64,000 nucleotides of DNA from Cryptomeria japonica. Lineage: Eukaryota > Streptophyta > Pinopsida > Cupressales > Cupressaceae. Under the pieces are notes generated by a model. The model worked only from the letters and a program-made list of their open reading frames with translations, did no database searches and was not told where the DNA came from. Both the position numbers and the translations under genes were made by a program. Shown here piece after piece: positions 11,508 to 23,553 of the stretch. The stretch lies in contig NC_081415.1 of NCBI RefSeq assembly GCF_030272615.1, positions 605,377,137-605,441,136 on the forward strand, in the 5' to 3' direction. The first letter of the stretch is position 1. Every line of letters starts with the position of its first letter.

Positions 11508-13824
11508 TGGGTCTAGTAGTGTTGAGGTGGTAGATGGGGCCATGCTCAAGCAAATCTCAAGAGCAAATCATGAGGTGCCATGTGGTGCCATGTAGCTGAT
11601 TAGGTGGAAGGTCTAGTGGTGTGCCAAGTGACAGAGCAGGTGGTATGTCATTAAGATGAATGTCGTGTAGACCTTGGCTGCAATGAACCTCTAAATGGTT
11701 TCACTAAAAGCTCGGTTCCATCGACAAGGGAAAATCAAATAAATATCAACTGATCCTGTCGATAAAATAATGGCATCGATGAAACTATGGTTTTGATGAG
11801 ATAAGAAAACAGCTAGGCGAAGAGGATGTTTGGCCAAAAGAGTGATATCCGCCAGAGAGGAGAGTAGCCTAGATGAAATAATTGGTGGGCATGTCAAGAG
11901 GGATCTTATGGTTGGATGGATGATCTAATGGTGGACTCCATGTCATGATAAAAAGATGCTCAATTGCTAAGAGGCGTGACTTGGTAACTAAGCGGTGGGA
12001 CCCGTAGGAAGAACAATTCAGAGGAATTAAAGAACAAGCAAGCTCAAAGAAGATCTATGGTTGTTGCCATACCACTAGATGGAGGTGCTCAAATGTTAAT
12101 GGCCACAACTTTGCAACTGATGAAGTGGCAAGATAGGTGGAGTCCAGAGGCACTCACAAGAAAACCAGGAGGTGACATGTGGGCGAGATATGAGAGGGTT
12201 AATTTTTGCCCAAATATGGATTTGTCAAATATCAGTGGATGGCTCTCGATCTGAGGAATCTGATTTTGTAGTCAAGTGCAACCCATGGCAAGTATTTTTG
12301 GGACAATGACCTTGGGATCTCTAGGTTTATTCTTCAGCCAGAAAGATTGGATTTTCTATAGGCCAAGTGCGTTAGCGGTTAAGTTTTTAAACAGCCAGAG
12401 ACTAGGTGGTGGGGCTTTTTTCTAAGCAGATTACTTAGGGAAGTTAAAAGGCATGTTAGTTTCCCTTGATCAGATGGTTGTCGCTATACCACAATGGTAA
12501 TACATCCAAACTTTAAAGGTTGTGACTTGGCAACTAAAGGAAAAGTGCTCATAGAGAAGGCCTCCTGATCCATTGGCACCAAAGAATTTTAAATATTCAA
12601 AAGAAATATTGGTAGAGCTATGCAAGATGCATCTAACATTGCTTCAAGATGAAAATGGGTTGGTGAGAGGTATCTAGGATATTTGCAGGGAGATATGCGA
12701 AGAACATAATGGTGCACTGCACTGTGTTTTCTTAGGTAAAACAATCAATGCTCCAGCTCAAGATGATCCACCGACATTATGAAGCTGACTGTGATTGTAT
12801 CCAATTTTGAGTAATAGGAAATTACCCTTTCAGCCATTTTCCAAATGAATGCCCTATCAATTAATGAAGCATGCATCCCAGAAAGAATGTTAAATCTCTC
12901 CGTCAACTGCAATGGCACAGTAGTATAACTTTTGAAATAAATGACTGTTAGGGTAAGATTTTTCTTGTAGGTGGTCTGAAGCTTGTTGTATCCTAATTTC
13001 TATAAAAGGATGCCAAGGCTACCTAGAAAAGGGGACACAAATTTTTGTAGCTAAACTCTAGAAAAATTAATATATGCCTTTGTCTTAGCAATTTATGAGT
13101 CAAATATGAAGTACTTGTAACCTTCTGATAGAGGAATGAAATATATAGTCCAGAGAATTTAAATTCAGATTTGTATTGTCTCTATGTCATTGTACTGGTG
13201 TTTATTTCATTTAAGTAATCACGGATTTCTTATTTGAATGATTTGTTAGGCATTTAATGATGTTGTTCTGAGTCTTTTTCTAAGGAGGAAAATATAAAAT
13301 ACTAACAAAGTCATTGATATCAGTACTCTTGGTGTGGATTGGATGATAAAGTCCGATCCAGATAAGGACTCTATGTATGTCAGTCATATTCAGAGTTGAT
13401 AGATCAAGAACCTGTGATTTGTGTACTAGTTTCTCTTGTCAGGTTGCAGTCTGTTGTAGATGACTCTATTGCCCAGATAAGGCACTAGTTTATCTATTGG
13501 TTTTTATTGCATTTTGTGATCCTTTTTAAAAAAGGTCAAATCAATTTTCCATTTAGGTTAGTTGTATTGGTCATTAAGGAAAGTATGCAAGAATTTATAC
13601 TGGTTTTTGGAAAACCATTTACTATTGTTGTGAGAAAATAGTCTTTAAAAGGGTTCACCTGCCCAAGCTTTTATAAGCTTAAAGTGTAGGAGGTTTCCTA
13701 AATCTGGAACCTTATATTGTTGTCTTTATTTTAAACTTTTGTTGTTCTCTTCCATTACAACACAAAGGCAATAGTTTTCACTTTTAAAGAGAAGAAAAAA
13801 AAGTTTTCAAAATGGAGAACAACA
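11508..13824 (+). repeat. 3' LTR of the Tat-type element
   Basis: Direct repeat of 389-2707. It ends CAACA at 13824, where similarity with the 5' LTR stops. It carries the same module copies (near 11933, 12059, 12480) and TATA box. The following base is the start of chromovirus integrase sequence. Confidence 0.8.
13001..13009 (+). promoter_or_regulatory. LTR TATA box (3' copy)
   Basis: TATAAAAGG, the counterpart of 1880-1888. Confidence 0.5.
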
Positions 13825-14330
13825 CATACCTAAGAGTTCTATGAGAGAGAATCTGATAAAGGAGAAACACAGTGGAGGTTTAGCTGGACTTTTTGGAAGG
13901 ATAGTAATCAGAATGTGGGATTGTATAGTAAAGCAGAGTTGTAGAGTTTGTCAAGTTGCAAAGGGTAGTAATCAGAATGTGGGATTGTATAAACCTTTGA
14001 CAGTACTAATAAGACCTTAGAAGGATATAAGCATAAATTTTGTACTTGGATTACCTAAGACACTGAGAGGGAATGATTCTATATTTGTGGTAGTGGACAG
14101 ATTCTCAAAGATGGTTCATTTCATACCTTGTAAGAAGACATTAGATGCATTGCATGTAGCAGACCTATTTTTCAAGGAAGTGGTGAGATTGCATGGATTA
14201 CCTAAGAGAATAGTTTGAGACAAAGACGCTAAGTTTTTTGGCTATTTTTAGAGAACACTTTGGAAGAAGATGAAGACGGACTTGAATTACATTTCTAATT
14301 TTCATCCATAGACTAATGGATAGACATAAA
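13825..14330 (+). pseudogene. Chromovirus integrase, N-terminal half
   Basis: The zinc-binding region reads KHSGGLAGLFG and SCRVCQVAKG, followed by GLYKPLTV. The core reads [19 protein letters not shown] and [12 protein letters not shown]. The first catalytic Asp (family pattern S-M-D-F) is Asn, read as ISINFVLG; the second is kept in DKDAKF. Stops occur at about 14017, 14218, 14250, 14311 and 14320. The half ends inside the family motif N/DGQTE, where the copia solo LTR is inserted. It is dead both by mutation and by insertion. Confidence 0.75.
14326..14330. repeat. Left target duplication of solo LTR (decayed)
   Basis: ATAAA here pairs with AGAAG at 16615-16619, with two mismatches. The uninterrupted integrase codons would read ACA GAA GTT across this site, which supports AGAAG as the original five bases. 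Confidence 0.5.
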
Positions 14331-16614
14331 TGTTGGTATTATGTTGTCATTGATGTCAACCGGTATCAGATGACCACTGGTAGATGAGATGTGTGTGAAA
14401 CACTGATATGAAGGAGTACAAAATGTGATAGCTTGGATATAACCCTGTGTTGCAAAACACTAGTAAAGGTAAAGAGGATGATCTCAGAGGTCATCAGTAC
14501 ACAAGTTGGCACTTGACTTGTGTAATGAGATGGAGAAGTGTTTTGAACGATTACTTGTGATGAAGAGGTAGAATGTTACCTGAATCACATCAACAACAGA
14601 AGAGCAGAATGAACTGGTATGCTGCAAGGTTGCAAAATAGTAGGACTCCCATCAGATGAAGAAGCAATCATCATGAGAAGCTATGACTGACAGTAAATGT
14701 GCTCACATGAAGAGAATTGTAGGGTGCAGAAAACAAGGTCCTACTTCATCATGTAAGTGGAGCTTATCTCCTATCATGCATTGAGTGCATCATTGTCTAG
14801 AGAGACAAGAGTGAAGAGGTAAAGGCAAACACTTGAAGGACTATATTGAAGCCACTGGTGAATTGAAGGAATGCCCTAAGTGCATGAGATTAGGTTATGC
14901 ACCAGACCTTAAGAGAAGACATGATGCAAGTATAGAAGAAGTATGAAATGTTTGTCATCTTGAAAAACTAGTTATGATATGGTCAAAGCTAATTAGGGAA
15001 AAGGCAAGGCTGAGTAAATGCAAACAGAGAAATTTGACCTGACTGAAAGAAGATGGAGCCTTGAGAAAGAATGATGACATGGTGTCATCAAGAGTGGTAA
15101 CCGGTATGTAAGTCAACTGGTTATATAAGAAAAGTGTAGTTGTAGAAGACCTCCCCATTGTGGGAATGAGCATACCTAGGACTTACAAGTGTAGAGACCA
15201 GTTTGAGAGTCCCATTGATAGTTCAAGATGAGAGAAGATATGAAAAGGTAACCGGTATAATAGTTGAGACCAGAAGGGTTAGGAAACTGGAAGAAGTAAG
15301 AAACCGTTAGGGTGGATGGTTGAAAATCCTACTTGGACCAACTTGAAGTGCCAAGCTGGCAGATAGTCGACATGGAGTCAACATGGCAAACCCAAGTTTG
15401 GATAAAGATAGAATGTACATTGACAAGGTTGTTGCAGGGTTGGTCAACTTTAATGAAAGACCACACAAATCATATGACTTGTTGCAGAGCAATTGTAGGG
15501 GTTTGAGGCTCGAGGTCTACAAGACAAATACAATCCAACTAAGAGAAATTGAGAAGATCAAGACAATGAAGGAAACAACCTAATAGATCTTTCATGATTG
15601 ACCAAAGGATTAGTTGTGAGGGTAAAAAGAAAATCACCATGAATGAAAGGTGTGATCGAGGAGATGCGACTATGGCAAAGATGTGCATTCAGATGTCAGA
15701 AATATTAGATCATGCAAGATCTGATTGGATTTGATTTGCCTCGAAGATGGTGAGGAAACCCTAACCACCTGGATTTTGAATTGGCTTTTGGTGGGAAATA
15801 TGGGCTATAAGTAAAAAGGCAAAAGAGATTGTTTGTTGCTACTAAAGAGAGAAGAATATCATGTTGTTGTGAAGTGGAAGACTTCTGCAAATAAGAACAA
15901 GATCAGCCAAGTGCTCGACGAGCATCAGAAGGAGAGTGGGAGTGAGAGTGAACCTAGTTGAAGCTTTCAACTGATTGAAGAGGAGACCCGGTAGTTCTTA
16001 TACTGACAAAGTGTGATACCGGTGATGTGAAGAGAAGTGAGGTGTAGATCCAATAGAGAAGCAACAAGTGTAGAGTAGGAACAAGAGTGAGTCAGTAAAG
16101 GAGAGAAGGTACTTCACCAATAGAGTAAGACATTTGATAAGGTTGCAAGATTCACTTGTAACATGATAACAACTTATGTATTTGAAGTTTAAATTGTGAA
16201 CACTAGGTTGTTGTTCGGTGCAGGGGTTGTAGCTCCTTCTGATGGTGCCCTAAAGTCAAGGGTTGGTGCTTCTTTGGGTTGTAGCCCATAAAATAGGTAG
16301 GGGTTGGTGCTCCCTAGGTTGGTGCCCTAAACTTTGTAATTGTCTTTTACTGTGAGGTTGGATTGAAGTAGTAGACTCCAACAACATTTCTCACCGAGGT
16401 TTTTACCATCTTGGTTTTTCCTCGTATATACAGGTTTTATGTGATGTCTCCTTCTATGTGTGTGTGTATTTGAGTTAGTCTCATTACTAACCAGTAAGTC
16501 TTCATTGTGCTTGATTCATAAACTAGTGTTGCTCACAAAGGATAGCTAAAGAGGAAAGTTTTGAGAACCACTGATTCACCCCATTCCCCTCTCAGTGGTG
16601 CATTGTGTCTAACA
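14331..16614 (+). repeat. Solo LTR, copia family A
   Basis: Starts TGTTGGTATT and ends TCTAACA, 2284 bases, with no internal coding region and no primer site after it. It is collinear with the 5' LTR at 47084-49563, which is followed by a primer site, so this is the same family reduced to one LTR by recombination. Near the 3' end it contains the shared box CTGATTCACCCC and the TTTTTCC/TTTTCCTCGTATA region typical of plant copia LTRs. Confidence 0.8.
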
Positions 16615-17190
16615 AGAAGTTGTTAATTGGAGTTTGGGAAACTTGTTGAGATGTTTAGTGGGAGATAAAACCAGATGTTAGGATTTGATTCTTACACAAG
16701 AAAAGTTTGCCTACAACAATTCAGTGAATAGAAGTACCAAAAGAATACCTTTTGAGATTGTTATCGGAGTGCATCCTAGAGGTATATCAGATTTGAGAGA
16801 CATTAGCAGTGAAGAACAGAGAAGTTCAGAAATAGAAGACTTTGCAGATCACATGGCAACATTACATATTCAGGTTAAACAGTATTTCGAGGACATAAAC
16901 AACAAATATAAGGAGAAGGCAGATGAGAAGAGGAGACATAGGGAATTTGAAGTTGGCAATGAAGTGATGGTATATCTGAGAAAAGAAAGATTCCTAGTTG
17001 GAACTTATAACAAGTTATAGATGAAGAATTTTGGACCTTGAAGGATTTTGAGGAAGTTCAGTTCTGGAAATGCATATGAAGTGGAGTTACCAGATAGTTT
17101 AAGTATTTCACCTATATTTAACATTGTAAATCTTCATCAGTATCATGAACTAGAATTCAGTGAGGACAATATTCCAAACTTGGAGAAATA
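16615..17190 (+). pseudogene. Chromovirus integrase, C-terminal half
   Basis: Reading resumes after the solo LTR with VVNWSLGNLLRCLVGD, then EKFAYNNSVNRSTKRIPFEIV, as expected directly after the catalytic Glu. A long open block (16685-17020) covers the helical region with DFADHMATLHIQVKQ and the GNEVMVYLRKERF strand. After a stop at 17018 it continues to NLHQYHELEFSEDN. The first half ends at 14330. Confidence 0.8.
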
Positions 17191-17191
17191 G

Positions 17192-17350
17192 TTGCCCTGG
17201 AAGGAACTAGATCAAATTGAAGAGATTTTGAATAGTAGGATTGGGCATAATACCCGTAGCAATGAGTATAAGGAATATCTTGTTAAGTTGAAGGATAGAC
17301 CAGTTGAAGATTCATCTTGGATTTCTCAAGTAGAGGTAGACTGCCTCAGT
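17192..17350 (+). pseudogene. Integrase chromodomain
   Basis: IEEILNSRIGHNTRSNEYKE, then YLVKLKDRPVEDSSWISQ, is a chromodomain of the chromovirus integrase C-terminus, which helps target insertion to chromatin. The usual Trp of the V-K-W-K pattern is Leu here. The frame stays open to 17554, but the protein-like part ends near 17350. Confidence 0.75.
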
Positions 17351-17405
17351 TTTCGTCTGACCCTGACAAAGTGTGAGGCTCACTTTTTTAATTACCTTGG
17401 ATGTC

Positions 17406-17675
17406 TGATGCAGGAGCATCCCCAGTTCATAGCAATCTTCCATCAACCAAAAATGTTTTCCTATTTGTTTTATTTTTTGTTTGCAGTTTCAGTTTTCCTC
17501 TCTGTATGTCCCATTTTTCGCTCATCGGATCCTGTGGAAATGGATTCTACTTGAAGACTTGATCATATTTCTTTCTTCCCGACCACATCGTATTTGGATC
17601 ATTTTTTTGGCAAGATATCACTACCAGTTTCCATGACAATTTCCTGTTACCGGTTGACATTCCTTTGTTACCAGT
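17406..17675 (+). repeat. Chromovirus LTR, first part
   Basis: Starts TGATGCAGGAGCATCC, shared with the inverted copy ending at 45328. It is interrupted at 17675/17676 by the minus-strand copia element; the rest of the LTR is at 25144-25672. Confidence 0.75.
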
Positions 17676-19105
17676 TGTTGAACAGAGAGTACCACTGAGA
17701 GGGGAGTGAATTAGTGGTTTGTAGCTTTAAATATTTACCAATCCCACTCTAGGAAATCAACTTTTTACTTAACCACTAAACATTCACACTGATAATGCAA
17801 GAGAGAAGATCAAAGATATCATCCACACTCAAGAGATTCACAATACAAGATTTACGAGGAAAACCCAAAATTGGAAAAACCTCGGTGAGAAGAGCAACCA
17901 GAGACTATTGCTCCAATCCAACCTCACAAGTAAAATATAGATTTACAAAGATTTTGGGCACCAACCCCTGCACTTTTAGGGCACAAACCCAAGGAGCACC
18001 AACCCCTGCACTTTAAGGGCATGAACCCAAGGAGCACCAACCCCTACACTTTTAGGGAACCAACCCAAGGAGCACCAACCCCTACACTAAGCTTCAACTT
18101 GGTAATGTATAATGAAATTCTATTTGAATACAATTAAGGCTTCTTGTTGCAAATGAATTCTGCAACTCTTGAACTCTCTACCAGTTTACAGTCTTTTCTC
18201 CTCCACTAGAACTCACACTACTTGTTGTGAAATTGCTATCTCTATTTCTCAAACTCTATTATCTATCTCTCCCTCTCATACACAGTCTCTCACTAGGATT
18301 CTGCCTGCTTTGCCACACCTTACCGGTTGCTCACTCACACTACTCTCCCCTCCACAATCTTCACAACATCAACAACATTTTTTGTCTGTAGCTCTCATTT
18401 ATTATTATATGCTTTCCCACCAAAATGCAATTCAAAATTTTGATAGTTAGGTTTTCCTCACCATCTACAAGGCAAACCAAATCCAGTCAGTTCTTGCATG
18501 ATCTGATCACCTTGATGTCCATCTGTTCATCTCTATCAATTCCATGCCATTTAAAACACGTATTCTAGATAAGGGAAACACGATCCATTATATTGATCTA
18601 CATCTATTAAACTGCTATTAATACCTCTATTGTTTCCTTCTGGAAGTATTCTTTCAATCTGATCTTCTTGCTTCGATCCAGGTGCCAACTGCTCCCCTGA
18701 TCTTCCTCTGTCATTCCTTCTTCCTCAAGCTGCAATTAGTCTGATGCAATCCCTTGATTTGCAGTTCCTTCATTAATGGAAAATATATGTTTCATCAACC
18801 CTATCGATGAAGCTTCACCAACCATGACACACTTTCCATCTCAGCTCCACATGACATCACACCAATCAAGACACGACCTACCAATACACAGTCAATCTGG
18901 AAAAGACATACCGGTAAAACCCTTGGCTAGAGTGTTCTCCTTCTATTAACTGATAGAGCATTTGGTACTGGTTTGCACATCTTCACTTCCAATTGTATGA
19001 GACAACTTTTGACATTCTGCCTCTTCATCATAAACAAGCCACCATCCTTCATGCTCAACCACCACTGGTTGACATCAATGACAACTTAGTGCCAATATAC
19101 CAACA
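17676..19105 (-). repeat. 3' LTR of minus copia element
   Basis: On the minus strand it starts TGTTGG at 19105 and ends CAACA at 17676, 1430 bases. It includes tandem copies of a short phrase (GGAGCACCAACCCC) at 17995-18080, plus the shared box at 17691-17717. The right-hand LTR matches only its 18330-19105 part. Confidence 0.8.
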
Positions 19106-19118
19106 ATCTCCCCCTTTG
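19106..19118 (-). other. Polypurine tract
   Basis: On the minus strand CAAAGGGGGAGAT directly precedes the 3' LTR start TGTTGG. This is the classic copia plus-strand primer. Confidence 0.8.
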
Positions 19119-19370
19119 GCATTGATGTCAACTTCTCACAGTCTATTCCATACCTGTACATTTCTCCCCCTTTGACATAAATGACAAAGGGTACTTGCGC
19201 ACACCCCCTTTGACCCTTACCGAACTTCCCCTAATTCATATAGAACCTACCTAGGTAGATGATACAATGCCCAACTTGTGACGGAGGTACTCAAAAGTGT
19301 TGACCGGTAATGGTTTGGTGAAAATGTCTGCTACTTGTTCACCAGTAGGATCATAATCCATTCTTACCTC

Positions 19371-20870
19371 TTATCCTTCAAATTTCTCTCTGAGGAAGTG
19401 ACATTTGATTGAAATGTGTTTTGTTCTGGAATGCATGACCGGATTCTTTTCTATGTTGATTGTACTCGAATTTTCACACCATATGAGAATAGGTTCAGTG
19501 ATGTCTACTTGTATATCTTTGAGAGTCTGCTTCATCCAAATCACCTGAGAGAAACATGTAGCAACAACAATGTACTCAGCTTCAGCAGTAGATAAGGAGA
19601 CTGAGTCTCGCTTCTTGCTATGCCAAGAGGCCAACCGATCACCTAGAAAGAATGCACCACCACTTGTGCTCTTTCTATCATCAATGCATCCTGCCCAATT
19701 GACATCAATGTATGCTTCCAGGATAAAATTTCCTTGTTTAGGATACCACAAACCATAGCTGAGAGTTCCTTGTAGGTACCTAAAAATTCTACTAACAACA
19801 TTCATGTGTGACTACTTTGGTGTAGCTTGGAATCTAGCTACCACGCATACTGCCTAAACTATATCCAGTCTTGAAGTAGCTAGGTACAATAGACTGCCTA
19901 TCATGGATCTATATAGAGTCTGATCCACTATTGATGATTCATCATTCTTACTCAATTTACTACCTATCACCATGGGAGTACTTACTGGTTTGCAATCTTC
20001 CAATTGGAATTTCTTCAATATCTCCTTTGCATACTTGACCTGTGAGACAAAGATTCCTTTATCTTTCTGTAATATCTACAAGCCAAGAAAGTAAGTCAAT
20101 TCACCAAGCATTGACATCTCTAATTCTGATTAGCAAACTCTTTGCAGAGTATCCTTGTTGCCTCCAAAGATGATTTCATCTACATACACAACCACAATAA
20201 TCATGTGATTCCCATCTTTCCTTATGTAAAAATTACTGTCATCACTTCCCTTTTTGAATCCTTGCTCCTTTAGATACTGATCTAATCTTGAGTACCATTC
20301 TCTAGGAGATTGCTTCAAACCGTACAGAGCCTTCTTCAACCAACACACAAATGTCTCATCATCATGCACCAGAAATCCTTCTGGTTGCTCCATGTATACT
20401 TCTTCTTCTAAATTTCCATTTAGAAAAGAATATTTTACATCCATTTGGTATATTTGTAGCCCTTGTAGGAAGAGTAATATAGAAACATCCTAATTGCTTC
20501 TAATCTAGCCACCGGTGCAAATGTTTATTCAAAGTCTATCCCTTCTACTTGAAAGTATCCTTTGTACACTAGTCTAGCTTTATGCCTTATAATCTTACCT
20601 TCTTCATTCATTTTGTTCTAGTAGACCCACTTTGTACCAATGATATTCTTTTCTTCCAGTCTAGGGACTAACTCCCAAGTCTTGTTCTTCTCAATCTGGT
20701 GCAGTTCTTCTTCCATGGCATCCATCCATTCTTGTCTCTTGCTAGCCTCAATGAAAGTTTTGGGTTCAACTTCAGTCATGAGGCATAGGTTGACTTATTC
20801 ATCATTTTGGGCAAATCCTCTTCTAGTCTACACACCATCATTCTTATTCCCCAGAATTTGCTCTTTCGGG
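19371..20870 (-). pseudogene. Copia reverse transcriptase and RNase H
   Basis: Read from right to left, the RT part shows DVKYSFLNGNLEEEVYMEQPEGF and LYGLKQSPREWYSRLD. The catalytic box is VVVYVDEIIFGG, where the family has Y-V-D-D, so the second Asp is Glu. The RNase H part reads AYIDVNWAGC, DRKSTSGG, STAEAEYIV, WCENSSTINI and HSRTKHISIKCHFLREK. Stops break it, for example near 19368, 19820, 20068 and 20130. Both domains are recognisable over their full length, but no product is possible. Confidence 0.85.
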
Positions 20871-20878
20871 TGATTCAA

Positions 20879-21895
20879 CTATACATAGCGGTTGGGAACC
20901 TTTTGGGATGCTACCTCTAGTGCAATTTCTATTTGAGATTCATAATATTCATCACTGGAGTCATCATACCAGTTAACTTGTGGTTGAGAACCTCTGTGCA
21001 TATCTTCATCAACTCTTACATGCACACTTTCAACAACTCTTCTTAGTCTTTTATTGTAGCATTTGTAGGCTTTGTTGTTGGATGAGTAGCCAAGAAAGAT
21101 CCCTTCACCACTCCTAGATTCAAAACTTCCCAAACCATCCATATCTTTCTAAATGAAGCACTTGCTTCCAAAAACTTTCAAATATTTGACTGATGGCTTC
21201 TAGTCATACCATAACTCATAAGGTGTCATTTTGTTGTTTCTTCTTAATTGAACACGGTTCAAAGTGTATGCAGTAGTATGAACAACTTCTTTCCAATAAG
21301 TATTAGGCAGAATAATCTCATTCAACATGGTTATGGCCATCTGTTTGACTATCCTGTTCTTCCTTTCTACCACTCTATTTTGTTATGATGTTCTAGGAGC
21401 ATGGTATTGGCTTCTAATTCCATGTTTTTGACAATAATCTTCAAATTCATTTGATGTGAACTCTCCACCCCTATCTGATCTTAGGCATTTTAATTTGTAC
21501 CCACTTTCCTTTTCTACCATCTTCCAAAAGCTCTTGAATCTTTCAATTCTTGTGATTTATCTTGCAGAAAGGCGACCGATGTCATCCTTGAGTAGTCATC
21601 AATGAAGACCATGAAGTATCTTTCATCGGCAAGTTCTCTTGTTCTAGTTGGACCACACATATCTATATGCACAATTTCAAGTGGCTTGGAGGTGTTGTGC
21701 TCCTTTGTCCTGAAACTCACTTTTGTTTGCTTACCTTTTACACATTCATCACAGAATGTGTTTACCAGTTTAATGATCAGTGGAATATTCCTCACACACT
21801 CTTTTTTGCTTACTGCAACTAAGTTATCAAAATTTATGTGGCCTAATCTTCTGTGGCACAACCAACTTTCATCTACTTATCCTAACATACATTAG
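20879..21895 (-). pseudogene. Copia integrase with GAG-pre-integrase zinc region
   Basis: CHRRLGHINFDN and CDECVKGKQTK form the HHCC zinc region. The core starts VHIDMCGPTRTRELADERYF, with Asp in IDMCG, and continues through DRGGEF and a decayed NRVVERKNR. The C-terminal end reads GIFLGYSSNNKAYKCYN. Stops and one frame change lie near 21514 and 21383. It lies in normal copia order, between protease and RT. Confidence 0.8.
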
Positions 21896-21911
21896 GACTC
21901 ATAGAATTCCT

Positions 21912-22260
21912 TCATATTATAACATTTCCATCAGTTCTCTTTCCTTCAGCCACAACTTTACCAGTACTGTCTTTCTTTATCTGGAAGCTAATTGAGTCAA
22001 AGGTGAATTTGTAACCTTTGTCACACATCTGACTCACACTCAGCAGATTATGTTTGAGGCCTTCCACATAGTATACATCATGTATCTTCATTTTTCCATT
22101 AATGCTTAGTGTTCCTTTTCCCTTTATTTTGATGGAGGAATTGTCTCCAAACCTTACCGATCCACCATTCCAATCTTCAAGTTTAATGAATTTCCTTTTG
22201 TCACCAATCATATGGTTTGAGCGGCCACTATCTACCACCCATAGATTTTTACTTTCAGCA
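21912..22260 (-). pseudogene. Copia aspartic protease
   Basis: LWVVDSGRSNHMIGDKRKF carries the D-S-G catalytic triplet; the family usually has Cys after Gly and this copy has Arg. GGSVRFGDNSSIKIKGKGT and HNLLSVSQMCDKGYKFTF follow, as expected in copia. The frame runs open to 22403, joining the upstream linker. Confidence 0.8.
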
Positions 22261-22740
22261 TGCAAGACAGTCTGCACTATGAGACTCGATTCTGCCTTTT
22301 CCTTTTCTTTCTCAACCAAAACTAGTTTGATTTCCTTCTTCTTGTCAGCTACTATATTTAGCTTAGGTTCAGTTACCTGTTCATGATCTGGTTTTTCCTT
22401 CATTTTCTTGATCTTCTTGTTTTTGCATAACTTTTCTATGTGTCCAAATTCTTGACAGTTATATCATTTTATGTTTTCATTGAAGGGAACATCCTTAAGA
22501 TTTTTGTAGGGTACCAGTTTGTTCTTCCTACAATAAAAACTCTTATGTCCAAATCCATTGCATTGATAGTAGACAATATCCATATCCCAGAGTCCATTAA
22601 ATGAATTTCTACTTTCATAATTCATAGAAGGCTTATTGTTTAACCTATAGTTGGCTATTCTATGCCCAAACTTATTACACTGATAACAATAACCATGAAA
22701 GTCTGATACATACCGGTTGGATTGTCTTGGTCCTGAATGG
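22261..22740 (-). pseudogene. Extra zinc-knuckle region of gag-pol
   Basis: Between the coiled-coil part and the protease lie repeated Cys/His clusters on the minus strand, including CNKFGHRIANYR, CNGFGHKSFYCRK and CQEFGHIEKLC. Multiple knuckles after the first CCHC are seen in some plant copia elements. At least two knuckles have lost a ligand, and a stop lies near 22462. Confidence 0.6.
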
Positions 22741-22956
22741 AACTACCTCATTGGGTGTCTTCCATTCATGTTGTTGAATCTGGGGAATCCTTCTTAGTTA
22801 ATTGTGGCATTCCTTCTTGGGTTTGCATATTTATGCATGAAGAATGGCCTCTAGTTCATTTCTGCATATCGGTTTGGATGTTGAGTTCTAACAACATTTG
22901 CATATGCCTTTTTGCCAGTATCCTTGCCTATATTGAATGTCTTATTTTCTTCACTT

Positions 22957-23460
22957 TCAATTGAAGAGGTGAACATTATCTCTTTTGTTAGATTTATCTT
23001 TGTGGGTTGAACCTTGACCAGCTTCAAAGCCTAAACCTCTGGTATCTTTGGATTGCTTTTGTTTGCTCAACATCTTATCTAAAGCCTTAGTGATGCCTTC
23101 ATACTTACTTCTTGTCTGTATTTCTTCCTTGCTTTCTTCAAGCTCCTTTCTGAGCTTTATTATTTCTACTTCCATCACTTGATGCTCCTTTTCTTTCTTT
23201 GTTAGTTCAAGGGATGTACCTTCACCGATCCTCTTATTTTCTTCTAGCTGCAGTTTTAAGTTAGATATGATTTGACTAGATTCTTCCAGAGACTGCTTTA
23301 AGAGATCTTGTTCTTCTACGGCACCAAGTTTAACCCTCTTGAGTTCCCTTCTTGTTTTAATCAATTCTTCAAGTGCACTGATAAGTTTATTTTCCAAATC
23401 CACTTCAGCCTCAATATCTTCTTCTTCCTCATCTTCATCAGCAGGTCTGTCGAGTGCCAT
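22957..23460 (-). pseudogene. Gag acidic and coiled-coil segment
   Basis: An open block of 167 codons. It opens with an acidic run (DEDEEEEDIEAEVDLENK) and continues as a long heptad-like Lys/Glu/Leu coiled coil (SALEELIKTRRELKRVK, IISNLKLQLEENK, IKLRKELEESKEE), ending KALDKMLSKQKQSKDTRGLG. The same layout, with similar words (ALEEL, LDKMLKKQK), occurs in the gag copies at 50181-50530 and 55021-55365, so the families are related. Confidence 0.75.
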
Positions 23461-23553
23461 AAAGAGATTTACTTTTTTGTAGTTCTCATTATCATCATCT
23501 TTTGATGGATCTTCATCATCTGTTGTGTCATCCTGAATGGTATATAGGTTGTT

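Larger units (their letters stand above)
389..13824 (+). mobile_element. Ty3/gypsy retrotransposon, Tat-type, degenerate
   Basis: Two direct repeats of about 2.3 kb (389-2707 and 11508-13824) enclose a primer binding site and a pol region in the order gag, protease, extra RNase H, RT, RNase H, integrase. Gag to the extra RNase H is in one frame; a single extra T near 6773 moves the frame for RT, and a further shift lies near 8562. Many stops make it non-functional. A tRNA-Arg-like primer site and a second RNase H are known traits of the plant Tat lineage (Ogre and relatives). No matching target duplication is visible (TATAG or ATAGG on the left, CATAC on the right). The right flank is chromovirus integrase and the left flank is not, so the left end may be truncated or recombined. 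Confidence 0.85.

Noticed and set aside
14017-14330. Reassigned stop codons in the chromovirus integrase
   Set aside because: Stops fall at random with other lost residues (catalytic Asp to Asn), which indicates decay.
17985-18085. Satellite seed in GGAGCACCAACCCC repeats
   Set aside because: Only three to four short copies, inside an LTR, and the same phrase is a normal part of related LTRs (16200-16330, 49230-49280).
21602-22386. Plus-strand frames of 70-97 codons within the minus copia element
   Set aside because: They are antisense to protease and integrase with clear family motifs.
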